Assembly: GCA_934162625.1 (NCBI GenBank)
Contig: CAKPJM010000021.1
Span: forward strand, 1 to 22,765
Direction: 5' to 3'
Source: an uncultured Clostridia bacterium
Lineage (GTDB): Bacteria; Bacillota; Clostridia; TANB77; CAG-508
DNA length: 22,765 bases
This document shows positions 15,949 to 22,765 of this stretch, in pieces. The notes under the pieces were generated by a model, which was not told where the DNA came from, did no database searches, and saw only the letters and a list, made by a program, of their open reading frames with translations. The stretch's first letter is position 1. Each line of letters opens with the position of its first letter. The translations under genes and the position numbers were made by a program.

Positions 15949-16646
15949 ATGAGTTATATAGAATTAAAGGACGTTACAAAATTATATAGTGATGGAAATG
16001 TAAAAGCTGCAGATGGCGTATCTTTTTCTGGAGAAAAGGGAGAGATTATAATAGTTGTAGGACCAAGCCGGAGCACGGAAAAACCACTGTTTTAAACTTG
16101 ATTGGCGGAATGGATAGCGTAACAAGTGGTAAAATAATTGTAGATGGAAAAGATATAAGCAAATATAATGAAAGAGGACTTACAACATATAGAAGAAATG
16201 ATATTGGGTTTGTATTTCAGTTTTATAATTTAATACCAAATTTAACTGCAAAAGAAAACGTTGAACTTGCAAGTCAAATATGCAAAGATGCATTGAACCC
16301 AGAACAAGTTTTAAAAGATGTAGGACTTGAAAAGAGAATGAACAATTTTCCAGGGCAATTATCTGGAGGAGAGCAGCAAAGAGTTGCAATAGCAAGAGCA
16401 ATTGCTAAAAACCCAAAATTACTTTTATGTGATGAGCCAACTGGAGCATTAGACTATAATACAGGAAAAGAAGTCTTAAAGTTATTACAAAATACAGCAA
16501 GACAAAAGAATATAACAGTTATAATAATTACACACAACCAAGCAATAACGCCAATGGCAGATAGAATAATAAAAATAAAAAATGGAAAAGTTAGTGAAAA
16601 TAGAATTAACGAAAACCCTGTTTCAATAGACCAAATTGAATGGTAG
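15949..16646 (+). CDS. ABC transporter ATPase (MacB/LolD type), two +1 frameshifts at CGG
   Basis: The ATP-hydrolysing partner of the FtsX-type permease encoded next. ATG 15949 follows AAGGAG. The first frame reads MSYIELKDVTKLYSDG... to IIVVGPS (residue 40), then CGG (16069-16071). Skipping C16069 gives GGA GCA and then CGG (16076-16078); skipping C16076 gives GGA AAA ACC ACT, so both glycines of the Walker A motif GPSGAGKTT reappear only after two single-base skips. From there the frame is open to TAG 16646, total 231 residues, normal length. Other motifs are intact: Q-loop VFQFYNL, signature QLSGGEQQRVAIARA, Walker B LLLCDEPTGALD, and H-loop THN. Without the skips translation ends at TAA 16093-16095, a useless 48-residue product. 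Pseudogene, sequence error and real recoding are the alternatives. Confidence 0.88.
16069..16078 (+). other. Double CGG +1 shift site in the ABC ATPase Walker A motif
   Basis: AGC-CGG-AGC becomes AGC-GGA-GCA when C16069 is skipped; GCA-CGG-AAA becomes GCA-GGA-AAA when C16076 is skipped. Sites 4 and 5 of 5, seven bases apart. Confidence 0.88.
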
Positions 16647-16721
16647 CGGACAAAAGGGGACAGACCCCTTTCGTTTGAAATATAAGAAATAGGACAAAAG
16701 GGGTCTGTCCCCTTTTGTCCG
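16647..16721. repeat. Palindrome (25-bp stem), GGGACAGACCCC family, inside the ABC operon
   Basis: CGGACAAAAGGGGACAGACC (from 16647) continues to a 25-bp stem closing with the complement ending at 16721; the loop of about 25 bases is AT-rich and partly extends the pairing. It begins directly after the ATPase stop codon and ends 18 bases before the permease ATG. Its arm core AAAAGGGGACAGACCCCTTT is itself palindromic. Confidence 0.9.
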
Positions 16722-16739
16722 AAACTTTACGGAGGAAAG

Positions 16740-19700
16740 ATGAAAAAAGCATATATAAAAGATATTGTTAAAGAAATAAAAAGAACAAGAAAAAGATATA
16801 TATCTATTATTGCAATTGTAATATTAGGTGTTGCTTTTTTCGTGGGCATAAATGCATCATGTCCAGATATGCTAAATACTTTTAATAAATATATTAATGA
16901 CTATAATGTTTTTGACCTTAATTTAATTTCCACTGTTGGATTTGATAATGATGATGTGGAAACCATAAAAAACATAGATAAAATTGATTACATACAGCCA
17001 GTAAAATCAATATGTGCCGTTGTAGAACAAGGTGATAAAGAAAAAGTTTTAAGTGTAAGTTCTTCTCCTAATGATGTAACTGGAAATACTATGAATAAAG
17101 TTGAAATAGTAGAAGGAAGATACCCTACACTAAATAATGAGATAGTTTTAGATAGTAAATTAAAAACAGATTACAAAATAGGAGATACAATAGAATTTAT
17201 AGATACAGAAAATCAAGAATTAGAAGATGTATTTAAGGTTAAATCATATACGGTAGTCGGTTTTGCTAATAGTCCTTTATATGTAGCAATATCAAGAGGT
17301 AGCACAACACTTGTAGATGGGAGTATATCTGGCTTTGCAATAGTTTTAGAAGATGCATTTTCTATGGAAGAATATACAAACATATACGCAAAAGTAACAA
17401 CAAATAATAAAAATAGAACCTCAGATGAATATATAGAAGAGATAGAAAAAATTCAAGATGAAGTAAAAGAAAAAACAGATACATTAGCAGATATAAAGTA
17501 CCAAGACTTATACGAAGAGGCAAACAATAAAATTGCTGATGCTAAAAAAGAAGTTCAAGATGCAAAAGATGAACTAAAAAATGCAGAACAAGAAATTGCA
17601 AATGGAAAAACAAAACTAGAAAATTCACAAAAAGAACTTAATACCCAAAAACAGAATTTCAATAGCAAAATGCAGGAATATAATAATCAAATAAATAGTG
17701 CTAAAACTACATTAGATTCAACAAAAGCTACTTTAGACGAAAAGCAAAAAGAACTAAATAATGCAGAAACACAATTAAATGCAGAAGAACAAAAATTAAT
17801 ATTAGCAGAACAGAAAGCTTTAGAAGGAACAGGACTAACAGATTTAAATAAATATTTAGAATATTTGCAAAGTATATCTGCACCAGAAGAAGCAATTACA
17901 GGTATACAAACACTAGTACAAGGTAAAGCAAAGTTAGAACAAGAAAAAAGCACACTTCAAGGATATAAAAAGGAATTAAGTGATGGCTTAGAAGAATACA
18001 ATAAAGGATTAAAAAGTTTTGAGACTCAAAAACAAGAGTTAGAAGATACTAAAAAAACAACTCAAGCAAAATTTAATTCAGCACAAATAAAGATAGATGA
18101 TGGATGGAAAGAGCTTAAACAAAATGAGAATAAATTTAATGATAAAAAGCAAGAAGCGGATCAGAAAATATCGGATGCGGAAAAAGAAATAAAAGATGCT
18201 GAAAAGAAATTAGAAGATTTAAAAGTAAAAATATATGTGCTAGACTTAGAAACAAATGAAGGGTATGTATCATATAAATCAGATTCAAACAGTGTAGCAA
18301 CAATAGGTAAAGTATTCCCAATAATATTCTTTTTGGTTGCCGCATTAGTTTCACTAACTGCAATGACAAGAATGGTAGAAGAGGATAGAGGAATAATTGG
18401 AACATACAAATCTTTAGGATATAGCAGACCTAAAATTGCTCTAAAATATTTAGCATATTCAACCAGTGCAACACTACTAGGAATTGTATTAGGAGCTGTT
18501 ATAGGTTCGTATACACTTCCATGGGTAATTTCAGAAGCATATAAAATTTTATATCATACAATGCCAACAGTAATGATGGAAGTAAACATGAAATATACAC
18601 TAATTGCCGGAATTGCAGCATTTGCATCAACTACAATAGCAACAATGTTTGCATGTTACAGGATGTTAAGAGCAACTCCAGCAAAACTTATGAGACCAAA
18701 ATCACCAAAAGAAGGTAAAAAAATATTACTAGAAAAAATGCCTTTTATATGGAAACATTTCAATTTTACACAAAAGATTACTGCAAGAAATGTATTTAGA
18801 TATAAAAAACGTTTATTTATGACATTAATTGGAATAGCAGGTTGTACAGCTTTAATATTTATGGGATTTGGGCTTAGAAATTCTATTGCAACAATTGTAA
18901 GCAAGCAATATGAGCAGATAAGAAGATATGATTTTGAAATAACACTAAAAAATGAATTAACAGAAGAAGAAAAACAAGAACTAAACAAATATATAGAAAA
19001 TAATGGTCATAATTCTAAATACACATATTTAAGACAACAAACAAATGATGTTACTGCAAATGGAGAAGAACAAAATGTGTATATAATAGGTGTAGAAAAT
19101 CAAGATGAGTTAACAAATTTTGTTACAATGCAAGATAGAAAAACAAAGGAAAAAGTTAACATACAAAATGATGGGGTTATAATAACAGAAAAATTATCAA
19201 GACTACTAAATGCTCATATAGGTGATGAAATAACAATAAAAATAGATGATGAAAAATCTAAAAATGTTAAAGTGTCTGGAATAATAGAAAACTATGTATA
19301 TCATTATATTTATATGAATAAAGCAATGTATGAGAATATTTTTGAAGAAGAAATGATAGACAATCACATATATTTGGACATAGAAGAAAAGCTAGACAAA
19401 CAGGCAGAAGAAGATATTTCTAAATATTTACTCAAAGATGAAAACATAGCACAAGTACTAAGATTAAGTAGTATTAGTGAAAGCTTTAGCGATATGATTA
19501 AAAGTTTGGATACAGTAGTAATTGTATTAATTACTTGTGCCGGAATGCTTGCATTTGTTGTGTTATATAATTTAAATAGCATAAATATAGAAGAAAGAAA
19601 AAGAGAACTTGCTACAATTAAATTGCTAGGTTTTTATAATAACGAATTATCTAACTATGTATTTAGGGAAAATGTAATTCTTACAATTATTGGAGGACTT

Positions 19701-19907
19701 TTAGGACTAGTGCTAGGCGTTTATCTATTAACATTTATAATATCAACAGCAGAAATGGATATTGTAATGTTTGGCAGAGAACGAGCATTTTCAAGCTATT
19801 TCTTCGCTTTTGTATTAACAATGGTATTTGCATTTTTAATAAATTTAATAATGAACAAAGAGCTTAAAAAAATAGATATGATAGAAAGTTTAAAAAGTGT
19901 AGAATAA
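16740..19907 (+). CDS. Large FtsX-like ABC permease with coiled-coil insert
   Basis: A 1055-residue membrane protein forming an ABC transporter with the preceding ATPase. It has an N-terminal transmembrane helix (about 18-38), an extracytoplasmic MacB-like domain (about 40-250), a long coiled coil (about 255-495, full of K/E/Q heptads such as EANNKIADAKKEVQDAKDEL and DAEKEIKDAEKKLEDLKV), then an FtsX membrane block (about 520-660), a second N-terminal-like helix (about 700-720), another extracytoplasmic domain (about 730-910) and a final FtsX block (about 925-1050). This is the duplicated FtsX architecture of large Gram-positive permeases, working as mechanotransmitters or exporters rather than classic importers. 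The substrate is unknown. ATG follows CGGAGG. The frame is intact, with no CGG codon. Confidence 0.92.
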   Translation: MKKAYIKDIVKEIKRTRKRYISIIAIVILGVAFFVGINASCPDMLNTFNKYINDYNVFDLNLISTVGFDNDDVETIKNIDKIDYIQPVKSICAVVEQGDKEKVLSVSSSPNDVTGNTMNKVEIVEGRYPTLNNEIVLDSKLKTDYKIGDTIEFIDTENQELEDVFKVKSYTVVGFANSPLYVAISRGSTTLVDGSISGFAIVLEDAFSMEEYTNIYAKVTTNNKNRTSDEYIEEIEKIQDEVKEKTDTLADIKYQDLYEEANNKIADAKKEVQDAKDELKNAEQEIANGKTKLENSQKELNTQKQNFNSKMQEYNNQINSAKTTLDSTKATLDEKQKELNNAETQLNAEEQKLILAEQKALEGTGLTDLNKYLEYLQSISAPEEAITGIQTLVQGKAKLEQEKSTLQGYKKELSDGLEEYNKGLKSFETQKQELEDTKKTTQAKFNSAQIKIDDGWKELKQNENKFNDKKQEADQKISDAEKEIKDAEKKLEDLKVKIYVLDLETNEGYVSYKSDSNSVATIGKVFPIIFFLVAALVSLTAMTRMVEEDRGIIGTYKSLGYSRPKIALKYLAYSTSATLLGIVLGAVIGSYTLPWVISEAYKILYHTMPTVMMEVNMKYTLIAGIAAFASTTIATMFACYRMLRATPAKLMRPKSPKEGKKILLEKMPFIWKHFNFTQKITARNVFRYKKRLFMTLIGIAGCTALIFMGFGLRNSIATIVSKQYEQIRRYDFEITLKNELTEEEKQELNKYIENNGHNSKYTYLRQQTNDVTANGEEQNVYIIGVENQDELTNFVTMQDRKTKEKVNIQNDGVIITEKLSRLLNAHIGDEITIKIDDEKSKNVKVSGIIENYVYHYIYMNKAMYENIFEEEMIDNHIYLDIEEKLDKQAEEDISKYLLKDENIAQVLRLSSISESFSDMIKSLDTVVIVLITCAGMLAFVVLYNLNSINIEERKRELATIKLLGFYNNELSNYVFRENVILTIIGGLLGLVLGVYLLTFIISTAEMDIVMFGRERAFSSYFFAFVLTMVFAFLINLIMNKELKKIDMIESLKSVE

Positions 19908-19915
19908 GAAAAAAC

Positions 19916-19945
19916 AAAGCAGTTATCAAAAAAGATAACTGCTTT
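19916..19945. terminator. Terminator between the FtsX permease and the small minus-strand gene
   Basis: AAAGCAGTTATC (19916-19927) pairs with 19934-19945 around six A residues. On the minus strand it is followed by GTTTTTTC, so it best serves the small gene, while also lying just after the permease stop. Confidence 0.85.
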
Positions 19946-19957
19946 AACTTATTAATA

Positions 19958-20125
19958 TTAAACATTTTCTACTTTTACAGTTTTATTAGCAGGCACTTCC
20001 TTTGGACTTGTAAACGAACTTGCTAAATATCCTGCAAAAAAACCTACTAAAAATACAATAACAATTAAAAGGGTAAATTTAATACTTTCTTGTTTTTCAT
20101 ATATTTCCTTATCATAAACTTTCAT
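19958..20125 (-). CDS. Small single-pass membrane protein, 55 residues
   Basis: Encodes MKVYDKEIYEKQESIKFTLL followed by a hydrophobic helix (about 17-40) with GFFAGYLASS, and a short polar tail SPKEVPANKTVKVENV outside. The ATG (complement of 20123-20125) is preceded by AAAGGAGTG, a consensus-like promoter lies upstream (20157-20185) and a terminator downstream, so this is a real gene despite its size. I do not recognise the family. It could be a small envelope component or a YtxH-like protein; it converges with the FtsX permease gene. Confidence 0.75.
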   Translation of the reverse strand: MKVYDKEIYEKQESIKFTLLIVIVFLVGFFAGYLASSFTSPKEVPANKTVKVENV

Positions 20126-20156
20126 TTACATCACTCCTTTTAATTAATATACAATT

Positions 20157-20185
20157 ATTATATATTATTGTTTAAAAAATTTCAA
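20157..20185 (-). promoter_or_regulatory. Promoter of the 55-residue membrane protein
   Basis: Minus strand: TTGAAA (20180-20185), 17-base spacer, perfect TATAAT (20157-20162), about 30 bases from the start codon. Confidence 0.7.
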
Positions 20186-20279
20186 GAAAAATAAAAACAA
20201 AATGAAATTTGTATGAGTAGCGACATGACCGAGCAATTTTTGGAATTTTTCATATTTTAATTTTTATTAGAATAATTAT

Positions 20280-20387
20280 ATAAGATAACATATTAATTTT
20301 AAAAACAATGGTCTCCAAGCTCACGGGTATTCCCCCGCCTCAAAGGGCTGTCGACGCATTGTTTGTAAAAATTAATAGTGTTATCTT
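20280..20387. repeat. Structured repeat element of about 106 bp, copy 1
   Basis: AAGATAACA...AACAATG (20282-20310) pairs with CATTGTT...TGTTATCTT (20357-20387) as a near-perfect 29-31 bp stem. The 46-base GC-rich interior can fold further: GTC/GAC and AGC/GCT close the stem, then hairpins CGGG-TATTCC-CCCG (20324-20337) and CC-TCAAA-GG (20338-20346). The first 68 bases recur without change at 22698-22765. The AT-rich arms look like terminal inverted repeats; the ordered interior looks like a structured RNA or single-stranded DNA. The remaining bases of 20126-20580 hold the promoters on each side and nothing else I can identify. Confidence 0.8.
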
Positions 20388-20518
20388 TGAACAAATTAAT
20401 GAAAAATAAATTTTTCATTAATCCGACAAAGAATGAGGCAATTTAAATTTATATCCCGTTTAACATAGAGTAAATAAAAAGTTAAACAAATTACATTGTA
20501 CATGCCTTAATTAATTCC

Positions 20519-20547
20519 TTTACAAATATAATAAAAAGAGATATTAT
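20519..20547 (+). promoter_or_regulatory. Probable promoter of the LtaS-like gene
   Basis: TTTACA (20519-20524), 17-base spacer, TATTAT (20542-20547), 33 bases before the ATG. Confidence 0.55.
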
Positions 20548-20580
20548 AGAAGTTAAGAAAAACAAATAAGGAGAGATTGA

Positions 20581-22509
20581 ATGAAAAAATTGAGTCTATT
20601 ATTCTACTATATTTTGTTTATAATATACGAGGAATTAGTGTTTTCTTGTTTAATATATAAAGCTTTTCCAACAAGTTTATGGCTAATAATATTATTTTCG
20701 TTACCTATAGCAATAGCTTTAAATATAGTATCTAGTCTATTTAAAGAAAAGGCAAATAAAATTATTACATACATTTTAACAACGTTTATAGTAATACTTT
20801 TTGGAGCTCAAATTGTATATTATAGTATGTATGAATCTATACTTTCGTTTTATTCAATTATGAATGGTGGGCAAGTAACAGAATTTATGGATGTAATATT
20901 TGATATGATTTTAAGAAATTGGTATGGAATATTACTATTTATAATACCAATAGCTGTGCTAATTATATTACATAAAAAGAAAATCATAGATTTTGAAAAA
21001 CAAAATTTAAAAGAAACTTTAATGAAAATTGGGGCGTTAATTATAATACAAGTGATTGCTGTTTTGTGCGTAAATTTTATAAGCACAAAGGATATTTATT
21101 CAAATAAAAATTTATATTATAAAACTCATGTGCCAAAATTAACAGCAAAACGAATGGGATTTTTAACTGCAATGAGGTTAGATTTGCAAAGATTTATATT
21201 TGGATTTGAAGAAACATTAGTTATAGAGACTTCTAGTGAAAATATAGAAGACAGCAAAGATAAAGGATACAATGTTACTAATATAGACTTTGAAAATTTA
21301 ATAGAAAATGAACAAGATGAAGCAATAAAAGAAATGCATGAATATTTTAATACTCAAGAGCCAACAAATAAAAATGAGTATACAGGAATGTTTGAAGGTA
21401 AAAACTTAATTGTGTTAGTTGCAGAAAGTTTTAGTTCACTTGCAATAAGAGAAGATCTAACACCAAATTTGTACAAATTATATAAAGAAGGATTTCAATT
21501 TGATAATTTCTACACACCAGTATTTCCAGTAAGTACAGCAGATGGAGAATATATAACAGATACTTCATTAATTCCTAAAGAGGGAGTTTGGAGCTTTAAA
21601 GAGATCGTTGGAAACTATATGCCATATTCATATGCAAATGTATTTGAAAATATAGGATATTCATCAAATGCATATCATAATCATACAGCAACCTACTATA
21701 ATAGAGATAAATACATAGAAACAATGGGATATAATTCATACTTAGCAGTAGGAACTGGACTAGAAGATAGAATGAATACTTCAAGATGGCCTAATAGTGA
21801 TTATGAAATGATAAATGTAACAATGGATGATTATATAAATAATGACAAATTTCTTGCATATTATATGACCGTTAGTGGACATTTGAATTATACAAAAACA
21901 GGAAATGCAATGGTATATAGAAATTGGGAGCAAGTAGAAAACTTACCATATTCGCACAAAGCAAAAAGTTATTTAGCGGCCAATATAGAATTAGATAAAG
22001 CTGTTGGAGAATTAATAAATAGACTAAGTGAAGCAGGAAAACTAGAAGATACAGTTATAGTAATTAGTGGAGACCATTATCCTTATGGCTTAACTCTAGA
22101 AGAAATAAACGAACTATCAACATATCAAAGAGATGATGCTTTTGAGAAATACCATATGCCATTTTTGATATGGAGTGGAAGTATGAAAGAACCAATAAAA
22201 GTAGAAAAAGTAGGTTCAAGTTTAGATATATTACCAACTGTATTAAATTTATTTGGTATAGAATATGATTCAAGATTACTAATAGGAAGGGATGTCCTAT
22301 CAAATGCAAGTCCACTAGTAATATTCTCAGATAGAAGTTTTATAACAGACAAAGGAAGATATAATGCAATAAAAGAAGAATTTATACCAAACGAAAATAC
22401 AGAAATAGAAGAAGGATATGTACAAAAAATAAACAACATAATTTATAAAAAATATCAAATGTCTAGATTAATATTAGAAAACGATTATTATAGAAAAATT
22501 ATGAAATAG
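20581..22509 (+). CDS. LtaS-like lipoteichoic acid synthase / phosphoglycerol transferase
   Basis: A 642-residue sulfatase-fold enzyme with about five N-terminal transmembrane helices (within residues 1-170) and a large extracellular domain. Members of this family transfer glycerol-phosphate from phosphatidylglycerol onto the growing lipoteichoic acid chain. Visible active-site parts: Glu282 in VLVAESF (metal), the probable nucleophile Thr319 in PVSTADGEY, His434 in SGHLNY, and Asp498/His499 in SGDHYPYG. The linker between membrane and catalytic domains (about 215-265) is acidic. ATG follows AAGGAG. It stands alone and is flanked on both sides by copies of the structured repeat. Specific substrate is inferred from the family, so a related alkaline-phosphatase-superfamily transferase is possible. 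Confidence 0.9.
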   Translation: MKKLSLLFYYILFIIYEELVFSCLIYKAFPTSLWLIILFSLPIAIALNIVSSLFKEKANKIITYILTTFIVILFGAQIVYYSMYESILSFYSIMNGGQVTEFMDVIFDMILRNWYGILLFIIPIAVLIILHKKKIIDFEKQNLKETLMKIGALIIIQVIAVLCVNFISTKDIYSNKNLYYKTHVPKLTAKRMGFLTAMRLDLQRFIFGFEETLVIETSSENIEDSKDKGYNVTNIDFENLIENEQDEAIKEMHEYFNTQEPTNKNEYTGMFEGKNLIVLVAESFSSLAIREDLTPNLYKLYKEGFQFDNFYTPVFPVSTADGEYITDTSLIPKEGVWSFKEIVGNYMPYSYANVFENIGYSSNAYHNHTATYYNRDKYIETMGYNSYLAVGTGLEDRMNTSRWPNSDYEMINVTMDDYINNDKFLAYYMTVSGHLNYTKTGNAMVYRNWEQVENLPYSHKAKSYLAANIELDKAVGELINRLSEAGKLEDTVIVISGDHYPYGLTLEEINELSTYQRDDAFEKYHMPFLIWSGSMKEPIKVEKVGSSLDILPTVLNLFGIEYDSRLLIGRDVLSNASPLVIFSDRSFITDKGRYNAIKEEFIPNENTEIEEGYVQKINNIIYKKYQMSRLILENDYYRKIMK

Positions 22510-22516
22510 GGAAATA

Positions 22517-22545
22517 GGGAAAAAGGGGACAGACCCCTTTTTCCC
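22517..22545. repeat. 12-bp hairpin GGGAAAAAGGGG after the LtaS-like gene
   Basis: GGGAAAAAGGGG (22517-22528) pairs perfectly with 22534-22545 around ACAGA. Same family as 15859-15888; possibly works as the gene's terminator although no T-run follows. Confidence 0.8.
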
Positions 22546-22557
22546 GGAATTTATAAT

Positions 22558-22631
22558 GTAGGGACGTATTGCATATGCCCAAAATGCCAAATATGTTGCA
22601 AATGACGTAGGGGCGATTTTAATTGCCTGCC
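22558..22631 (-). repeat. Two degenerate CCCTAC-type repeats in reverse orientation
   Basis: GTAGGGACGTATTGCATATG... (22558-22580) and GTAGGGGCGATTTTAATTGCC... (22607-22631) read on the minus strand as sequences ending in CGTCCCTAC and CGCCCCTAC, like the forward copies at 15216 and 22664. Confidence 0.55.
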
Positions 22632-22663
22632 TTCAAGAAAATTACCCTAATACTAATTTGTTT

Positions 22664-22688
22664 GGGCAGACACAGGGCCTGCCCCTAC
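22664..22688 (+). repeat. 25-base GGGCAG...CCCCTAC repeat, copy 2
   Basis: Identical over 25 bases to 15216-15240, more than 7 kb away, in the same orientation. It sits ten bases before the second structured element. Confidence 0.8.
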
Positions 22689-22697
22689 ATTAATTAA

Positions 22698-22765
22698 ATA
22701 AGATAACATATTAATTTTAAAAACAATGGTCTCCAAGCTCACGGGTATTCCCCCGCCTCAAAGGG
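22698..22765. repeat. Structured repeat element, copy 2 (cut by the window end)
   Basis: Identical over 68 bases to 20280-20347, in the same orientation, so the LtaS-like gene lies between two direct copies about 2.4 kb apart. The right arm is outside the window. Confidence 0.85.

Noticed and set aside
2211..16646. Treating the four split genes as ordinary pseudogenes
   Set aside because: All other parts of the proteins are open and carry their motifs, each break has the same single-base form at CGG, and acpS is normally essential. Kept as an alternative, not the preferred reading.
3742..16721. CRISPR array formed by the recurrent palindromes
   Set aside because: Copies are kilobases apart, differ in their arms, and have no regular spacers or cas genes nearby.
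20311..20356. Twister-type ribozyme or a known riboswitch in the head of the structured element
   Set aside because: Some short segments look similar (CCAAGC, CCGCCT), but the conserved order and the cleavage-site bases of the twister consensus are not there, and no riboswitch core matched.

Overview
The window is very AT-rich, Gram-positive-type DNA: strong AGGAGG-like ribosome sites, TTGACA/TATAAT promoters, short intergenic gaps, and AGA as the main Arg codon. YlbJ, a SpoVB/MurJ-type flippase, a G5/3D cell-wall protein, an LtaS-like enzyme and a bacterial UDPGP-type uridylyltransferase point to a low-GC, possibly spore-forming member of the Clostridia or a nearby Firmicutes lineage. I infer an uncultured host-associated bacterium, but cannot name a species.

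Layout. 1-1830: pyrG behind a leader with an intrinsic terminator (attenuator). 1870-2555: DinJ/RelB-YafQ type toxin-antitoxin pair with its own promoter, a palindromic operator and a terminator. 2619-3665 (minus): ylbJ. 3742-3805: perfect 30-bp palindrome. 3879-5139: UDPGP nucleotidyltransferase. 5275-8090: a WG-repeat membrane protein and an unrecognised C-terminally anchored protein. 8197-9350: acpS and tatD, closely linked. 9386-9937 (minus): lemA. 10251-11174: G5/3D protein. 11408-15094: flippase, exonuclease III and an AI-2E family permease. 15350-15847: small COG2426-type membrane protein. 15949-19907: ABC ATPase and a giant FtsX permease. 19958-20125 (minus): 55-aa membrane protein. 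20581-22509: LtaS-like sulfatase-fold enzyme. Intergenic spaces carry several families of palindromic repeats, and a structured element of about 106 bp occurs (second copy cut by the window end) on both sides of the LtaS-like gene.

Main discovery candidate. Four genes (YafQ-like toxin, UDPGP transferase, acpS, ABC ATPase) are each broken into two frames, the ATPase twice. At all five break points there is an in-frame CGG codon; skipping only its C restores the frame, a glycine codon (GGA or GGC) and a conserved family motif. I read every coding region for CGG by eye and found no other in-frame CGG in the window, although CGT, CGC and CGA are used for arginine. CGG therefore behaves not as an Arg codon but as a +1 shift site (CGGN decoded as Gly). 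Possible explanations are tolerated or programmed +1 frameshifting at an unassigned codon, a quadruplet-decoding tRNA, removal of C from the mRNA, or a systematic sequence error. No stop among the 19 genes is TGA (14 TAA, 5 TAG).

Most genes are core functions (nucleotide and lipid metabolism, DNA repair, envelope synthesis). The accessory material is the toxin-antitoxin pair, the palindromic repeats and the structured element.
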